A DNA stretch of 64,000 bases from Alphaproteobacteria bacterium. Its GTDB lineage: Bacteria > Pseudomonadota > Alphaproteobacteria > SHVW01. The position numbers were made by a program, and so were the translations under genes. The notes below the pieces were generated by a model, which did no database searches, had not been told where the DNA came from, and saw only the letters and a program-made list of their open reading frames with translations. The stretch covers positions 1-64,000 of the forward strand of contig VGDO01000007.1 of the NCBI GenBank assembly GCA_016869645.1. Reading direction: 5' to 3'. Positions 25,129 to 34,839 of this stretch are shown piece by piece (position 1 is the stretch's first letter; each line of letters begins with the position of its first letter).

Positions 25129-25866
25129 TTGGCCGCGAAAACCATCGATCCGCTGCACCAGTTCGAGATCCATCCACTGCTGCCGATCAAGCTTGGCGCG
25201 GTCGACGTCTCGTTCACCAACTCGTCCTTGTGGATGATGCTGTCCGTCATCGCGGTGACGGCCTTCCTAACCCTGGCGATGCGCCACCGCGCGCTGGTGC
25301 CGGGCCGCCTGCAATCGGTCGCAGAGCTGTCCTACGAGTTCGTCGCCGGCATGATCCGCGACAATGTCGGCCAGGCCGGCATGCAGTACTTTCCGCTGAT
25401 CTTCACGTTGTTCATGTTCGTGCTGTTCGGCAACCTGCTGGGCATGATCCCCTACGCCTTCACCTTCACGAGCCACATCGTCGTCACCTTCGCGATGGCG
25501 CTCGTCGTGTTCGTCGGCGTGACGGTGATCGGCTTCGTCAAGCACGGGCTGCACTTCCTGCGCTTCTTCCTGCCGCACGGCCTGCCGATCTGGATGGTGC
25601 CGATCCTGGTGCCGATCGAGGTGCTGTCATATTTCCTGCGCCCGATCAGCCTGTCGGTGCGTCTGTTCGCCAACATGACCGCCGGCCACGCCATGCTCAA
25701 GGTGTTCGGCGGCTTCACCGTCATGCTCGGCCTGTTCGGCATCGCGCCGCTCGCGCTCAACATCGCGGTCACCGCGCTCGAGTTGCTGGTGGCGCTGCTC
25801 CAGGCCTATGTCTTCACCATCCTCACCTGCGTCTATCTGAACGACGCGCTGAACATGAGTCACTAG
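25129..25866 (+). CDS. atpB: ATP synthase Fo subunit a
   Basis: This 245-residue polytopic membrane protein forms the proton half-channels next to the c-ring. The region [23 protein letters not shown] contains the essential stator arginine, and SVRLFANM is diagnostic. The N-terminus [14 protein letters not shown] and the C-terminal [24 protein letters not shown] are typical of subunit a. It begins with TTG, with GAGGG about eight bases upstream. atpE follows 55 bases later with its own ribosome site. Confidence 0.96.
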   Translation: MAAKTIDPLHQFEIHPLLPIKLGAVDVSFTNSSLWMMLSVIAVTAFLTLAMRHRALVPGRLQSVAELSYEFVAGMIRDNVGQAGMQYFPLIFTLFMFVLFGNLLGMIPYAFTFTSHIVVTFAMALVVFVGVTVIGFVKHGLHFLRFFLPHGLPIWMVPILVPIEVLSYFLRPISLSVRLFANMTAGHAMLKVFGGFTVMLGLFGIAPLALNIAVTALELLVALLQAYVFTILTCVYLNDALNMSH

Positions 25867-25921
25867 GCGCGCCGGTCTCCGTCAACTTTCGAACCATTCT
25901 GCGCAATCAAGGAGAGAGAAC

Positions 25922-26149
25922 ATGGATCCCCAGGCTGCAAAACTGATCGGAGCGGGCATCGCGGCGATCGCGCTGGCAGGCGCCGGCGTCGGCATCGGCA
26001 TGGTGTTCGCGGCACTGATCGGCGCCGTGGCGCGCAACCCGGCCATCCAGTCGCGCGTGCAGCCCTTCGCGCTGCTCGGTTTCGCGCTCGCCGAAGCAAC
26101 CGGCCTGTTCGGCTTCCTGCTCGGCCTCATGATCCTGTTCGTGTTCTAG
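25922..26149 (+). CDS. atpE: ATP synthase Fo subunit c
   Basis: This 75-residue two-helix hairpin forms the rotary c-ring. The polar loop ARNP lies at residues 37-40. The proton-carrying carboxylate is Glu58, in [11 protein letters not shown]. Glycine-rich packing (AGAGVGIG) marks helix 1. Glu58 without the sodium-binding Gln/Thr pattern indicates proton rather than sodium coupling, as inferred from family knowledge. A strong AAGGAGAG site precedes the ATG, consistent with high translation of this multi-copy subunit. Confidence 0.97.
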   Translation: MDPQAAKLIGAGIAAIALAGAGVGIGMVFAALIGAVARNPAIQSRVQPFALLGFALAEATGLFGFLLGLMILFVF

Positions 26150-26180
26150 CGCCAGCGGCGAGCGCGTCCGGAGCCCGGTC

Positions 26181-26672
26181 ATGCCGCAGTTCGATCCGAC
26201 CTGGGTCGCCTCCCAGCTCGTCTGGCTGGCGATCGCGTTCGGCGTGCTCTACCTGGCGCTGACCAGGATTGCGCTGCCGCGCATCGCCGAGGTGCTGGAG
26301 AACCGGCACACCCGGATCAGCGCCGATCTGGAGAAGGCCGGCCAGCTCAAGGACGAGGCGGCACAGGTCCTGGCCGCCTATGAGAAGACGCTGGCCGAGG
26401 CGCGCGGCCGGGCGCAGGCCCTGATCCGCACGACGAGCGACGAGATGGCCGCCGCCGCCGCCGGCCGCGAGGCGGATACGGCACGCCGGCTCGCCGACCA
26501 GACCAAGGCGGCCGAGGCGCGCATTGCCGAGGCGAAGCAGGCCGCGCTTGCCAATCTGCGCACGGTCGCGGTGGACGTCGCGAGCGCGGCGGTCGAGCGC
26601 CTGATCGGCACGGGCGTCGCGTCGGGTCAGATTGACGCCGCGGTCGGTGCCGCGATCAAGGATCGCTCCTGA
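26181..26672 (+). CDS. atpF': ATP synthase Fo subunit b'
   Basis: This 163-residue stator subunit has one N-terminal membrane helix ([23 protein letters not shown]) followed by a long Ala/Glu/Lys-rich amphipathic coiled coil. It starts [16 protein letters not shown], typical of b' in organisms with two non-identical b subunits such as alphaproteobacteria. It pairs with AtpF as a right-handed peripheral stalk. Its TGA overlaps the atpF ATG by one base (TGATG). Confidence 0.93.
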   Translation: MPQFDPTWVASQLVWLAIAFGVLYLALTRIALPRIAEVLENRHTRISADLEKAGQLKDEAAQVLAAYEKTLAEARGRAQALIRTTSDEMAAAAAGREADTARRLADQTKAAEARIAEAKQAALANLRTVAVDVASAAVERLIGTGVASGQIDAAVGAAIKDRS

Positions 26673-27154
26673 TGCTCAGGACCGCCGAATTCTGGGTGCT
26701 CGTCGCCTTCGTCGTCTTCGTGGTGCTGGCGTTCAAGCCGCTGCGCAAGGCGGTCACCGGCGCGCTCGACGAGCGCGCCGAGCAGATCCGCAAGCAGCTC
26801 GACGAGGCGAACAAGCTGCGCGAGGAAGCGCAGGCGACACTCGCCTCCTATAAGCGCAAGCAGCGCGACGCGCTCAAGGAAGCCGAGGAGATCGTCACGC
26901 ACGCCAAGGCGGAGGCCGAGCGCCTGCGCGCCGAGGCGGCCAAGGCGCTCGAATCCTCGCTGGCGCGGCGCGAGGCGCAGGCGCTCGACAAGATCCGCCA
27001 GGCCGAAGAGCAGGCGGTCGGCGAAGTGCGCAATCTCGCGGTCGACGTGGCGATCGCGGCCACGCGCAAGGTGCTCACCGAGCAGATCGACGAGCGCCGC
27101 TCCGCGGGCCTCGTCGATCAGGCGATCGCCGAGCTGCCGACGAAGCTGCACTGA
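26672..27154 (+). CDS. atpF: ATP synthase Fo subunit b
   Basis: This 160-residue protein has one N-terminal membrane helix ([24 protein letters not shown]) and a coiled-coil tail with [31 protein letters not shown], standard for subunit b. It is the last gene of the Fo operon. The converging multicopper oxidase gene ends 107 bases later, with a hairpin between. Confidence 0.95.
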   Translation: MLRTAEFWVLVAFVVFVVLAFKPLRKAVTGALDERAEQIRKQLDEANKLREEAQATLASYKRKQRDALKEAEEIVTHAKAEAERLRAEAAKALESSLARREAQALDKIRQAEEQAVGEVRNLAVDVAIAATRKVLTEQIDERRSAGLVDQAIAELPTKLH

Positions 27155-27179
27155 GTTTCCTGCAGTGGGGCATCATGTA

Positions 27180-27201
27180 GGGGCTCGGCACGCCGGGCCC
27201 C
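27180..27201. terminator. Possible hairpin between converging atpF and multicopper oxidase genes
   Basis: GGGGCTCGG and CCGGGCCCC form a nine-pair stem (one G-U) around a CACG loop. No T-run follows on either strand, so intrinsic termination is doubtful, but the position between convergent genes fits a bidirectional stop structure. Confidence 0.35.
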
Positions 27202-27261
27202 GACGGCGTTTCAGCGTCCGGCAACACCAAGCGTCGCGAACTTCAGATCGCGAGGCTCTCG

Positions 27262-28713
27262 CTATTCCACCCTGATCGTCGCCATCATGCCGGCGGCCTG
27301 GTGCTCGAGCACGTGGCAGTGGAACATCCAGTCGCCGGGATTGTCGGCGACGAAAGCGATGTCGACGCGCTCGGCCGGGTCGAGCAGGACAGTGTCGCGC
27401 CACTCGCGGTGCTCGGTGGCCACGCCGTGGCGCGCGACGACGCGGAAGGTGTGGCCGTGCAGATGCATGGGATGATGCCAGGCCGTGTCGTTATCCATGG
27501 CGAGCACATAGGTCCTACCACGGGCCAGGCGGATCAGCGGATCATGGCGATGCCCCGCGCCGTGATCTGGCACGGACTGGCCGTTGATCGACCAGATCAG
27601 GCCGTGGCGCATCTGCTCCATGAGCTTCTCGCGCGTGATTTCGCCACGCTGGAAGCGCGGATCCATCATGCCGCCGCCGAGCTTGACCTCGATACGCTCG
27701 GCGCGCGCCAGATCGGGCTCGCTCAGCGGGTTGGCGGCGGGTGCGATGAGCGGACGCGCCGCGCGCGAGATCGCGGTGCCGCGTTCGGCCACCAGATCGA
27801 CGAGGCGATAGGCCTGGGCAGCGCCGTAGAACCGGTCGATCACGCTGCTGCGGCCCGACGGCATGGCGGGGACATCGAGGATGAGGTCGGCGCGCTGCGC
27901 CGGTGCCAGCACGACCCGGCCGTCGGCCGGCGCGTGAGGCGTCACGCCGTGCCCGTCGAGCGCCACGATCATGGGCGATTGGCCCTGGAAATCGAGCGCG
28001 AAGATGCGCGCATTGGCGGCGTTGATGAGCCGGAGACGCAGGCGCTCGCCCTGGCGGACCGTGACCTCTTCGGGCACGCGGCCGTTGAGCGTGACCGTGT
28101 TGCCGATGCGGCCAGCGTGGGTCAGGTCCATGGGATGGCGGAAATTCGGATCGATCGCGGCTGACTGGTCGAGCCGCCAGTCGCCCAGCACCCAGACGAG
28201 CTCGCGGTCGACATCGTGTCGTTCCGCCTCCTCGACGATCAGCGCGCCATGAAGGCCGCGGCCGACCTGCGCGCTCGAATCGACGTGCGGGTGGTACCAG
28301 AAGGTGCCGGCATCGGGCAGATCGAACTCGTAGTCGAAGCTGGCGCCCGGCGCGATCGGCGCCTGGGTCAGGTGGCCGACGCCGTCCATCGCATTGGGCA
28401 CGCGTAGACCGTGCCAGTGCACGGTCGTGGGCTTGTCGAGACGGTTGGTGACGACGAGACGCGCGCGCGCGCCCTGGCGGAAGCGCAGCACCGGGCCCGG
28501 CACCTCGCCGTTGTAGCACCACACATCGGTCGTGCCGACGCCGTGGCCGGGTCCGACCAGCGCCGCGCGGCCGGGCGCAGCGACCAGCTCGATGCGCTGG
28601 GGCGCAGATGCCGCTGCCAGGGCGCCGAGCGCCGGCGCGCCGAGCGCCAACGCTGCGCCGGTACCCTGGAGCAGGTCACGCCGCGACAGCGAAAGTAAAG
28701 ATCGAAGGATCAT
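27262..28713 (-). CDS. Tat-exported multicopper oxidase (CueO/CopA-like)
   Basis: The 483-residue protein has a twin-arginine signal (SLSRRDLLQGTGAALALG). All four copper motifs are present: HWHGLR, WYHPHVDSS, HPMHLHGHTF and HCHVLEHQAAGM. They supply type 1, 2 and 3 sites, with Met as type 1 axial ligand. The enzyme oxidises cuprous ions, phenols or metals with reduction of oxygen to water in the periplasm. No long Met-rich insert typical of CueO is seen, so a copper-tolerance role is likely but not proven. It is divergent from a membrane cytochrome c gene. Confidence 0.92.
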   Translation of the reverse strand: MILRSLLSLSRRDLLQGTGAALALGAPALGALAAASAPQRIELVAAPGRAALVGPGHGVGTTDVWCYNGEVPGPVLRFRQGARARLVVTNRLDKPTTVHWHGLRVPNAMDGVGHLTQAPIAPGASFDYEFDLPDAGTFWYHPHVDSSAQVGRGLHGALIVEEAERHDVDRELVWVLGDWRLDQSAAIDPNFRHPMDLTHAGRIGNTVTLNGRVPEEVTVRQGERLRLRLINAANARIFALDFQGQSPMIVALDGHGVTPHAPADGRVVLAPAQRADLILDVPAMPSGRSSVIDRFYGAAQAYRLVDLVAERGTAISRAARPLIAPAANPLSEPDLARAERIEVKLGGGMMDPRFQRGEITREKLMEQMRHGLIWSINGQSVPDHGAGHRHDPLIRLARGRTYVLAMDNDTAWHHPMHLHGHTFRVVARHGVATEHREWRDTVLLDPAERVDIAFVADNPGDWMFHCHVLEHQAAGMMATIRVE

Positions 28714-28872
28714 GGCTGGCCGCCAACTGCATGAACTGTCCGTGTCGTCGCAACTCTCTGGATGAACGAGCCGCAGGACGACACAATTCGCCGCCTATTA
28801 TACTGGCAGATACGCCCGGACGGTATGATCGATCCGGCGAATGACCGTGGCAGTGCATGGATCAGGTTGGGC

Positions 28873-29367
28873 ATGATTCGAACTGAGGCCGATGCCGACA
28901 AGCGCGCGAAATTTCTGCTGACCTCGGTGATCATCGCGGTCGTGATCACGGCCGCTTACATGTTCTATGAGAAGATGATCGCCGAATATGTTCCCCGCGC
29001 CGACCCCGACAACGCGCAGCAGGTCAACCGCGGTCGACAGGTCTATTTCGCTCTATGCGCGGAATGCCACGGCATGAAGCTCGAGGGCCAGGAGAATTGG
29101 CAGGCCATGCTGCCCGAGGGCGGCCGGCGCGGACCGCCGCACGACGAGACGGGCCACACCTGGCATCATCCCGATCAGGTGCTGTTCGACATCACCAAGC
29201 AGGGCGGCCAGCCCTTCTCGCCAGCAGGCTACAAGAACAACATGCCCGGTTTCGGCGATCGCCTCAGCGACCAGGATATCTGGGCGGTGATCGCCTTCAT
29301 CAAGAGCCGCTGGCCCGACGAGATCCGCGAGAAGCAGGACGCGATCAACAGGCGCGCGGGCAACTAG
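28873..29367 (+). CDS. Membrane-anchored class I cytochrome c
   Basis: This 164-residue protein has an N-terminal membrane helix (FLLTSVIIAVVITAAYMFY) and a periplasmic cytochrome domain. The CAECH haem site lies in RQVYFALCAECHG, and the Met ligand is in NNMPGFGDRLSDQDIWAVIAFIKSRW. It transfers electrons near the membrane. I preferred the ATG at 28873. The frame is open from an ATG at 28762, but the extra 37 residues are atypical and the TTCGCC...TATTAT promoter-like sequence around 28790 lies within them. It is divergent from the multicopper oxidase gene, suggesting linked redox function. Confidence 0.85.
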   Translation: MIRTEADADKRAKFLLTSVIIAVVITAAYMFYEKMIAEYVPRADPDNAQQVNRGRQVYFALCAECHGMKLEGQENWQAMLPEGGRRGPPHDETGHTWHHPDQVLFDITKQGGQPFSPAGYKNNMPGFGDRLSDQDIWAVIAFIKSRWPDEIREKQDAINRRAGN

Positions 29368-29399
29368 ACCCGATGGCGGGAGTTCGCCCTCCGAGTGAA

Positions 29400-29975
29400 C
29401 TATGCGTGCCCCGCCTCGCCCGAGAGCAGGCTGACATCGACGCCGATCTTGTTGATCGCGCGCTGCCATTTGCCGTCGAGATCGCTGTCGAACACGATCG
29501 ACTGGTCGGCCGGCGCGTGCAGCCAGCCATTGGCCTGGATCTCGGAATCGAGCTGACCCGGACCCCAGCCGGCGTAGCCGAGCGCCAGCAGGCTCTGGCT
29601 GGGACCACCGCCGCTCGCGATCTGCTTGAGGATGTCGACCGTGGCGGTCAGCGCGATGCCACCCTCGACCATCAGCGTACCGTCCTGGGTATAGTCGTCG
29701 GAATGCAGCACGAAGCCGCGGCCCGAATCGACCGGACCGCCGAAATGGATACGCAGATCGCGCTTGCGGTCGGCAACCTCGATGCCAAGCTGCTGCAGCA
29801 GCTCGGGAAATGTCAGGGACCCGACCAGCCGGTTGACGACGAGCCCCATGGCGCCCTCCGCATTGTGCGCGCACATGTAGATGACGGTGCGCGTGAATCG
29901 CGGATCGCGCATGGTCGGCATGGCGATCAGCAACTGCCCGGTCAGGTAGCCCGAGGCTTGCCGTGGTTGCGCCAT
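29400..29975 (-). CDS. YqgE/AlgH family protein
   Basis: The 191-residue protein matches YqgE/AlgH (UPF0301) throughout: GQLLIAMPTMRDPRFTRTVIYMCAHNAEGAMGLVVNR, then FGGPVDSGRGFVLHS and LGYAGWGPGQLDSEI. Function remains unsettled; AlgH was first linked to alginate regulation. The ATG at 29975 is preceded by AAGGA and matches the family start, and upstream open codons were rejected. It is divergent from the DsbD-like gene with 93 bases between. Confidence 0.93.
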   Translation of the reverse strand: MAQPRQASGYLTGQLLIAMPTMRDPRFTRTVIYMCAHNAEGAMGLVVNRLVGSLTFPELLQQLGIEVADRKRDLRIHFGGPVDSGRGFVLHSDDYTQDGTLMVEGGIALTATVDILKQIASGGGPSQSLLALGYAGWGPGQLDSEIQANGWLHAPADQSIVFDSDLDGKWQRAINKIGVDVSLLSGEAGHA

Positions 29976-30068
29976 TTCTGCTTCCTTGCCGCGGTCGCGA
30001 GGCCACGAAGATGTGAGTGGCGTAGCGTCCCGCTGGTCACCAGATTGGTCTATTCTATCAGATAAGCG

Positions 30069-32309
30069 ATGTTCCAGCATTGTAAACCTCCGATCTGTCA
30101 GGGCTTTGGCGGCTTGATCGCTGCCGCGATGCAATTCGCCGTACTGCTGCTGACCGGCGATGGCGCGACTCAATCGCTGCCGCAATTGAGCCCGGTCCCG
30201 GGCATGCCGCTGCCGAGTCAGTCCTTGCCCAAGTCGGAGTTGTCGACATCCGCGCTCTTGTCGCGCGCGCAAGGCGAGCCGGGCGCGTCGGCGTGGAGCG
30301 AGCTCGACTTCGCGCGCGTGCGCCTGATCGCCGGCGCGGCTGCAACCGGCACACTCGAGCGCGTTCCGGTCGGTCTCGAATTCAGGATGGAGCCGGGCTG
30401 GAAGATCTACTGGCGCACACCAGGCGATGCCGGCTATCCGCCGCGGCTCGACTGGACCGGCTCGACCAACCTCGCCGACGCCGCGATTCTATGGCCCGCA
30501 CCGGATCGCTTCAGCCTGTTCGGACTGGAAACCGCCGGCTATGGCGGCGAGATCACGCTGCCGATCCTGGTCGCGCCGCAGCAGGCGGGCGGCGCGGTCG
30601 CGCTCAACGCGCGCGTCGACTTTCTGACCTGCAAGGACATCTGCGTGCCGCTCGAAGCGAGCCTGGCGCTCGATCTCCCGGCCGGGGCCGCCGCGCCAAC
30701 CCGCTTCGCCCACCAGATCGATCAGTTCAAGGCGCGCGTGCCCGTGGCAGGCGATGCCGGCGGCATCGTGCTCGATCATGTCGAGACGCGCGGCCAGGGC
30801 AGCGCGCGCCACCTGATCATCGCGGCGCGCGCCGAAGCGCCCTTCACCGGCCTCGACGCCTTCATCGAGGGACCGCCGGGATTGAGCTACGGAAAGCCCA
30901 AGGTGAGCTATCGCGATGACGGGCGCCATGCGCGACTGAGCTTGCCAGTCTATGGACCTGACGCGACGGCGCTGGCGCGCGCGGCGCTCACGGTGACGCT
31001 GACCGACGGCAGCGATGCGGCGACGCGGCGCGCCATCGAGCAGCGCGTGACCGTCGCGCCGCCGCCTCCCGCCGCGCCGCTCGCCGTGATGCTCGGCCTG
31101 GCCGTGCTCGGCGGCCTCATCCTCAATCTCATGCCCTGCGTGCTGCCCGTGCTGGCTCTCAAGCTCGCCGGCGCAGTCGGCCTGAGCGGTCAATCCGCGC
31201 GCCAGGTGCGCGCCGGATTCCTCGCCGCTGCCGCCGGTATCCTCGTTTCCTTCATGGCGCTGGCGGGGGCGCTCGCAGCCCTCAAAGCGGGGGGCATCGC
31301 GATCGGGTGGGGCATCCAGTTCCAGCAGCCCATCTTCCTCGTCGCGATGACGGCACTCGTCACCTTGTTCGCCGCTAATCTGTGGGGCTGGTTCGAAGTG
31401 CCGCTGCCGGCTTTGTTCGGCGATGCCGCACTCGCCGGCAGTGCGGCACGCGGTCTCCTCGGTCATTTCCTGACCGGCGTGTTCGCCACGCTGCTCGCCA
31501 CGCCCTGCTCCGCGCCCTTCCTCGGCACCGCCGTCGGTTTCGCGCTCGCCGGCGGCACGGGGGAGATCGTGGTGATCTTCGCCATGCTCGGCCTCGGGCT
31601 GGCCTTGCCCTACCTCGCGGTGGCGGCGTGGCCGCGCGTGGCGCTCGCCTTGCCGCGCCCCGGCCCGTGGATGGTCTGGCTGCGCCGTCTCCTCGGCCTG
31701 GCGCTCGCCGCGACGGCGCTATGGCTGCTCAACGTGCTGGCCGCCCAGCAGGACGGGCTGACGGCGCGCCTGGTCGGCGGCGCCATGCTGGCGCTGCTGA
31801 CCGCATTGGCGCTCGCACGCGTCATCGGCCGCCTGGCGGGCGGCATGCTGGCCGTCATCGCGGTCGTGACGGCAATGGCCGTGCCCTTGTGGCGCGACGA
31901 CGCGTCGCCGCCAAGCGCACGCGACGAGCCGGCACAGGGTGCCGTCGCCTGGGTGCCGTTCGATCGCGTGCGCATTGGGCCGCTGGTGGCCGAGGGCCGG
32001 ACCGTGTTGGTCGACGTTACGGCGGACTGGTGCCTGACCTGCCAGGTCAACAAGCGGCTCGTGCTCGAGCGCGGCGAGATTGCCAAGCGGCTCGGCGGCG
32101 ACGTCGTCGCCATGCGCGCCGATTGGACGCGACCGTCGGCGACAATCGCCGACTATCTCGCCAGCTTCGGCCGCTACGGCATCCCGTTCAACGCCGTCTA
32201 CGGCCCGGGCGCTCCCGAGGGCATCGCGCTGCCGGAGCTTCTGACCGACAGCGCCGTGCTTGCCGCGCTTGAACAGGCCGCCCGACCCGTCCGGCAGGTC
32301 GCGAAATAG
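30069..32309 (+). CDS. DsbD/ScsB-like membrane thiol:disulfide interchange protein
   Basis: This 746-residue protein has an N-terminal periplasmic domain (residues about 60-340) with FLTCKDICVP. The central DsbD transmembrane region (about 350-620) contains LNLMPCVLPVLALKLAG and LLATPCSAPFLGT, the paired cysteines that shuttle electrons from cytoplasmic thioredoxin. The C-terminal thioredoxin domain has active site DWCLTCQ. It passes reductant to periplasmic disulfide or copper-handling proteins. A signal-like hydrophobic segment follows residue 14. An ATG at 30129 is an alternative start. Nearby cytochrome and oxidase genes fit a role in cytochrome or copper-centre maturation, by inference. 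Confidence 0.9.
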   Translation: MFQHCKPPICQGFGGLIAAAMQFAVLLLTGDGATQSLPQLSPVPGMPLPSQSLPKSELSTSALLSRAQGEPGASAWSELDFARVRLIAGAAATGTLERVPVGLEFRMEPGWKIYWRTPGDAGYPPRLDWTGSTNLADAAILWPAPDRFSLFGLETAGYGGEITLPILVAPQQAGGAVALNARVDFLTCKDICVPLEASLALDLPAGAAAPTRFAHQIDQFKARVPVAGDAGGIVLDHVETRGQGSARHLIIAARAEAPFTGLDAFIEGPPGLSYGKPKVSYRDDGRHARLSLPVYGPDATALARAALTVTLTDGSDAATRRAIEQRVTVAPPPPAAPLAVMLGLAVLGGLILNLMPCVLPVLALKLAGAVGLSGQSARQVRAGFLAAAAGILVSFMALAGALAALKAGGIAIGWGIQFQQPIFLVAMTALVTLFAANLWGWFEVPLPALFGDAALAGSAARGLLGHFLTGVFATLLATPCSAPFLGTAVGFALAGGTGEIVVIFAMLGLGLALPYLAVAAWPRVALALPRPGPWMVWLRRLLGLALAATALWLLNVLAAQQDGLTARLVGGAMLALLTALALARVIGRLAGGMLAVIAVVTAMAVPLWRDDASPPSARDEPAQGAVAWVPFDRVRIGPLVAEGRTVLVDVTADWCLTCQVNKRLVLERGEIAKRLGGDVVAMRADWTRPSATIADYLASFGRYGIPFNAVYGPGAPEGIALPELLTDSAVLAALEQAARPVRQVAK

Positions 32310-32426
32310 GCGCGATGTCCCGCGCCTGGCGCCGCAATTGACGGGCTGGATTCGGCCGCGGAAGCCACTATGTTAATGGCTCAGCCAATTCCCCCCAGAC
32401 GTCGACACGAAGAAAGGACCCTATCC

Positions 32427-32909
32427 ATGGCTATCAACGTCGGAGACAAGCTCCCGGAAGTGAAGCTCAAGCACAAGACGGCGGAAGGCATCAAGGACCT
32501 GACGACATCGGACCTGTTCGGCGGCAAGAAGGTCCTGCTGTTCGCGCTGCCCGGCGCCTTCACGCCGACCTGTTCGGCCAAGCATCTGCCCGGCTACGTC
32601 GACAAGGCGAGCGACATCAAGGGCAAGGGCATCGACCGCATCGTCTGCCTGTCGGTCAATGACGCCTTCGTGATGGATGCCTGGGGCAAGGATCAGAAGG
32701 TCGGCGACAAGGTCATGATGATCGCCGACGGAAATGCGGATTTCACCAAGGCGCTGGGCCTGGAGATGGACGGCTCGGGCCACGGCATGGGCACGCGCTC
32801 CAAGCGCTATGCCATGCTGGTCGAGAACGGCGTGGTCAAGAAGCTCGAGGTCGAGAAGCCCGGCTCCTTCGAGGTGTCGAGCGCCGAGCACATGCTGAAG
32901 CAGATCTGA
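32427..32909 (+). CDS. Peroxiredoxin (Prx5-type)
   Basis: This 160-residue thiol peroxidase has a peroxidatic cysteine in PGAFTPTCSAKHLPGY. Other motifs are VCLSVNDAFVMDAWGK, ADGNADFTKALGLEMD and GTRSKRYAMLVENGVV, all typical of the Prx5/glutaredoxin-dependent subfamily. It reduces hydrogen peroxide and alkyl hydroperoxides in the cytoplasm. The ATG at 32427 has AAAGGA upstream and matches the family start. It converges on rnhA with a strong hairpin between. Confidence 0.94.
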   Translation: MAINVGDKLPEVKLKHKTAEGIKDLTTSDLFGGKKVLLFALPGAFTPTCSAKHLPGYVDKASDIKGKGIDRIVCLSVNDAFVMDAWGKDQKVGDKVMMIADGNADFTKALGLEMDGSGHGMGTRSKRYAMLVENGVVKKLEVEKPGSFEVSSAEHMLKQI

Positions 32910-32933
32910 TCTGCTCACTGCTCCGATTGCGCG

Positions 32934-32958
32934 ACCGGGGGCCCATCAGGCCCCCGGT
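32934..32958. terminator. Strong hairpin between converging peroxiredoxin and rnhA genes
   Basis: ACCGGGGGCC and GGCCCCCGGT form a perfect ten-base-pair stem with a CATCA loop. The left arm is beyond the rnhA stop and the right arm is within its last codons. There is no T-run, so efficiency is uncertain, but it is well placed as a shared terminator for both genes. Confidence 0.5.
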
Positions 32959-33431
32959 TCGCGTTCACGATCCAGCGGTTCGTCACCGACCAGCGCGGCA
33001 ATCGCCTCGCGTGCCAGACGGTCGGCGCGCGTGTTCTCGGGGTGGCCGGCATGGCCCCGCACCCAGTGCCATCGGATGCGATGCTGCGCCAGCGCGGTCT
33101 CCAGACGCTGCCACAGATCGACGTTCTTCACCGGCTTTTTATCCGCGGTTTTCCAGTTCCGGCGCTTCCAGTCCCTGATCCAGGTCGTGATGCCCAGCCT
33201 GAGATATTGCGAGTCGGTGTAGAGCTGGACGTCGACCGGCCGCGTCAGCGTCTCGAGCGCCTTGATCGCCGCCATCAGCTCCATGCGGTTGTTCGTGGTC
33301 GGCGCTTCGGCGCCCGATATCTCGCGCTCGGTGCCGCCATAGCGCAGGATCGCCGCCCAGCCGCCCGGTCCCGGATTGCCGCTGCAGGCGCCGTCGGTGA
33401 AGATTTCGACGGCGCGCGATTTCTCGCTCAT
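32946..33431 (-). CDS. rnhA: Ribonuclease HI
   Basis: This 161-residue enzyme degrades RNA in RNA-DNA hybrids. Catalytic carboxylates lie in [16 protein letters not shown] (Asp), [13 protein letters not shown] (Glu), LYTDSQYL (Asp) and [15 protein letters not shown] (Asp and His). Length is normal. The ATG at 33431 overlaps the thrB stop by four bases (ATGA), indicating translational coupling. The thrB-rnhA pair is widespread in Alphaproteobacteria. Confidence 0.97.
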   Translation of the reverse strand: MSEKSRAVEIFTDGACSGNPGPGGWAAILRYGGTEREISGAEAPTTNNRMELMAAIKALETLTRPVDVQLYTDSQYLRLGITTWIRDWKRRNWKTADKKPVKNVDLWQRLETALAQHRIRWHWVRGHAGHPENTRADRLAREAIAALVGDEPLDREREPGA

Positions 33432-34390
33432 TGGATGCCGTAGGCGCCAGGCCCCTTGACGCCCTGGTGGAAGCGCAGCTTCTGCACGTATTCGAGCGGG
33501 TTCTTCGGTTTGACCAGCGCGCCCGCGGGCTGATTGAGCCAGTCGTAGAGACGGGTCAGCAGGAATCGGAGTGCGGCACCGCGCGCCAGCAGCGGCAGAG
33601 CCTCCACCTCCTCGGTCGAAAGCTGGCGGCGCTTGCGGTAGTTGGCGACCAGCAAGCGGGCTTTGGTCACGTTGAAAGCGCCGTCGGTTTCGAAGCACCA
33701 AGCGTTGAGGCACACGGCGACGTCATAGACGAGATAGTCGATGCACGCGAAATAGAAGTCGATCAGCCCGGACAGGCGATCGCCGCGGAAGAACACGTTG
33801 TCGGGAAACAGATCGGCGTGAATCACGCCGCGCGGGAGCGCGGACGGCCAGTTCGCCTCGAGATGGGCAAGCTCGCGGCCGAGAGCCTGTGCCAGGCCCG
33901 GCTTGACCTCATGGGCGCGCGTTGCCGAGGCGTCGAGCAAGGGCCGCCAGCCATCGATGGTGAGGGCGTTCTTGCGTGCCATCTGAAAGTCGGCGCCGGC
34001 GAGATGCAGCTCGGCCAGCGCGGTGCCCAGCTCGGCGCAGTGCTCGGGCATGACACGGCGCGGCCACAGGCCTTCGAGGAAGGTGACGATGGCGGCGGGC
34101 CGTCCTTTGAGCTCGCGGAGCGCCGTGCCGTCGCGCGCATGAATGGGCGTCGGGCAACGGATGCCGCGTACGGCGAGGTGCTCCATCAGGCCGAGGAAGA
34201 ACGGCAGATCCTCGCGCGCGACACGCTTCTCGTAGAGCGTGAGGATGTATGAGCCGCGGTCGGTCTTGAGCAGGAAATTGGAGTTCTCCACGCCCTCGGC
34301 AATGCCATGGAACGACAGCACCTCGCCCAGCTCGTAGGCCCACAGGAACGCCTCGAGGTCCTCGTCGGTGACATCGGTGTAGACGGCCAT
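33428..34390 (-). CDS. thrB: Homoserine kinase (APH-fold ThrB)
   Basis: This 320-residue kinase of the aminoglycoside-phosphotransferase fold phosphorylates homoserine for threonine synthesis. The start [19 protein letters not shown] is typical. [15 protein letters not shown] is the nucleotide loop region, [14 protein letters not shown] holds the catalytic Asp, and [17 protein letters not shown] the metal Asp. The ATG at 34390 matches homologues; 11 more codons are open upstream. Threonine synthase (thrC) lies about 10 kb away at 44.2-45.6 kb; homoserine dehydrogenase is not in the window. Confidence 0.95.
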   Translation of the reverse strand: MAVYTDVTDEDLEAFLWAYELGEVLSFHGIAEGVENSNFLLKTDRGSYILTLYEKRVAREDLPFFLGLMEHLAVRGIRCPTPIHARDGTALRELKGRPAAIVTFLEGLWPRRVMPEHCAELGTALAELHLAGADFQMARKNALTIDGWRPLLDASATRAHEVKPGLAQALGRELAHLEANWPSALPRGVIHADLFPDNVFFRGDRLSGLIDFYFACIDYLVYDVAVCLNAWCFETDGAFNVTKARLLVANYRKRRQLSTEEVEALPLLARGAALRFLLTRLYDWLNQPAGALVKPKNPLEYVQKLRFHQGVKGPGAYGIQ

Positions 34391-34596
34391 GCTGCCGGTC
34401 GCTCTCCGGTCCCTGTTCGACATCCCCGGGGGTGACCCGGGCGGATGGGGCCTGCCCGGCAGGCTTGTCCTCGCGGGTGGGGTTCTCTAGATTGAGCCTG
34501 AAACGCCGGCTCGCTCCGAAGCTAATACAGGCAAGCCGCTGACGGAAGAGCGACCACGCCTGCCGAAGCCATGCGCCATCCCGAAGGCCGACCGAC

Positions 34597-34839
34597 ATGA
34601 CCGAGCAACCCATTGTGGCCCAGAAGGCCCCGTTTGACGTTAAGGTCGAAGCGGGCAAGCAGTATTGGTGGTGCGCCTGCGGGCGCAGCAAGTCGCAGCC
34701 CTTCTGCGATGGCAGCCACAAGGGCACCGGCCTCAGCCCGGTCATGTACGAGGCAACGGCGGCAGAAACCAAGTGGTTCTGCGGCTGCAAGCAGAGCAAG
34801 GGCAAGCCCTTCTGCGACGGCAGTCACAAGGCCCTGTGA
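34597..34839 (+). CDS. CDGSH iron-sulfur domain protein (two domains)
   Basis: This 80-residue protein has two CDGSH zinc-finger-like 2Fe-2S motifs: WCACGRSKSQPFCDGSHKG and WFCGCKQSKGKPFCDGSHK. Each has the Cys-Cys-Cys-His set that binds a redox- and pH-sensitive cluster. Tandem bacterial members of this family have been linked to iron or reactive-oxygen homeostasis. No signal peptide is present. Its stop overlaps the GTG of the following lipoprotein gene by four bases (GTGA), implying coupled translation. Confidence 0.93.
   Translation: MTEQPIVAQKAPFDVKVEAGKQYWWCACGRSKSQPFCDGSHKGTGLSPVMYEATAAETKWFCGCKQSKGKPFCDGSHKAL

Noticed and set aside
27180..27201. The hairpin after atpF as a definite intrinsic terminator
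   Set aside because: No T-run follows on either strand; listed only at low confidence.
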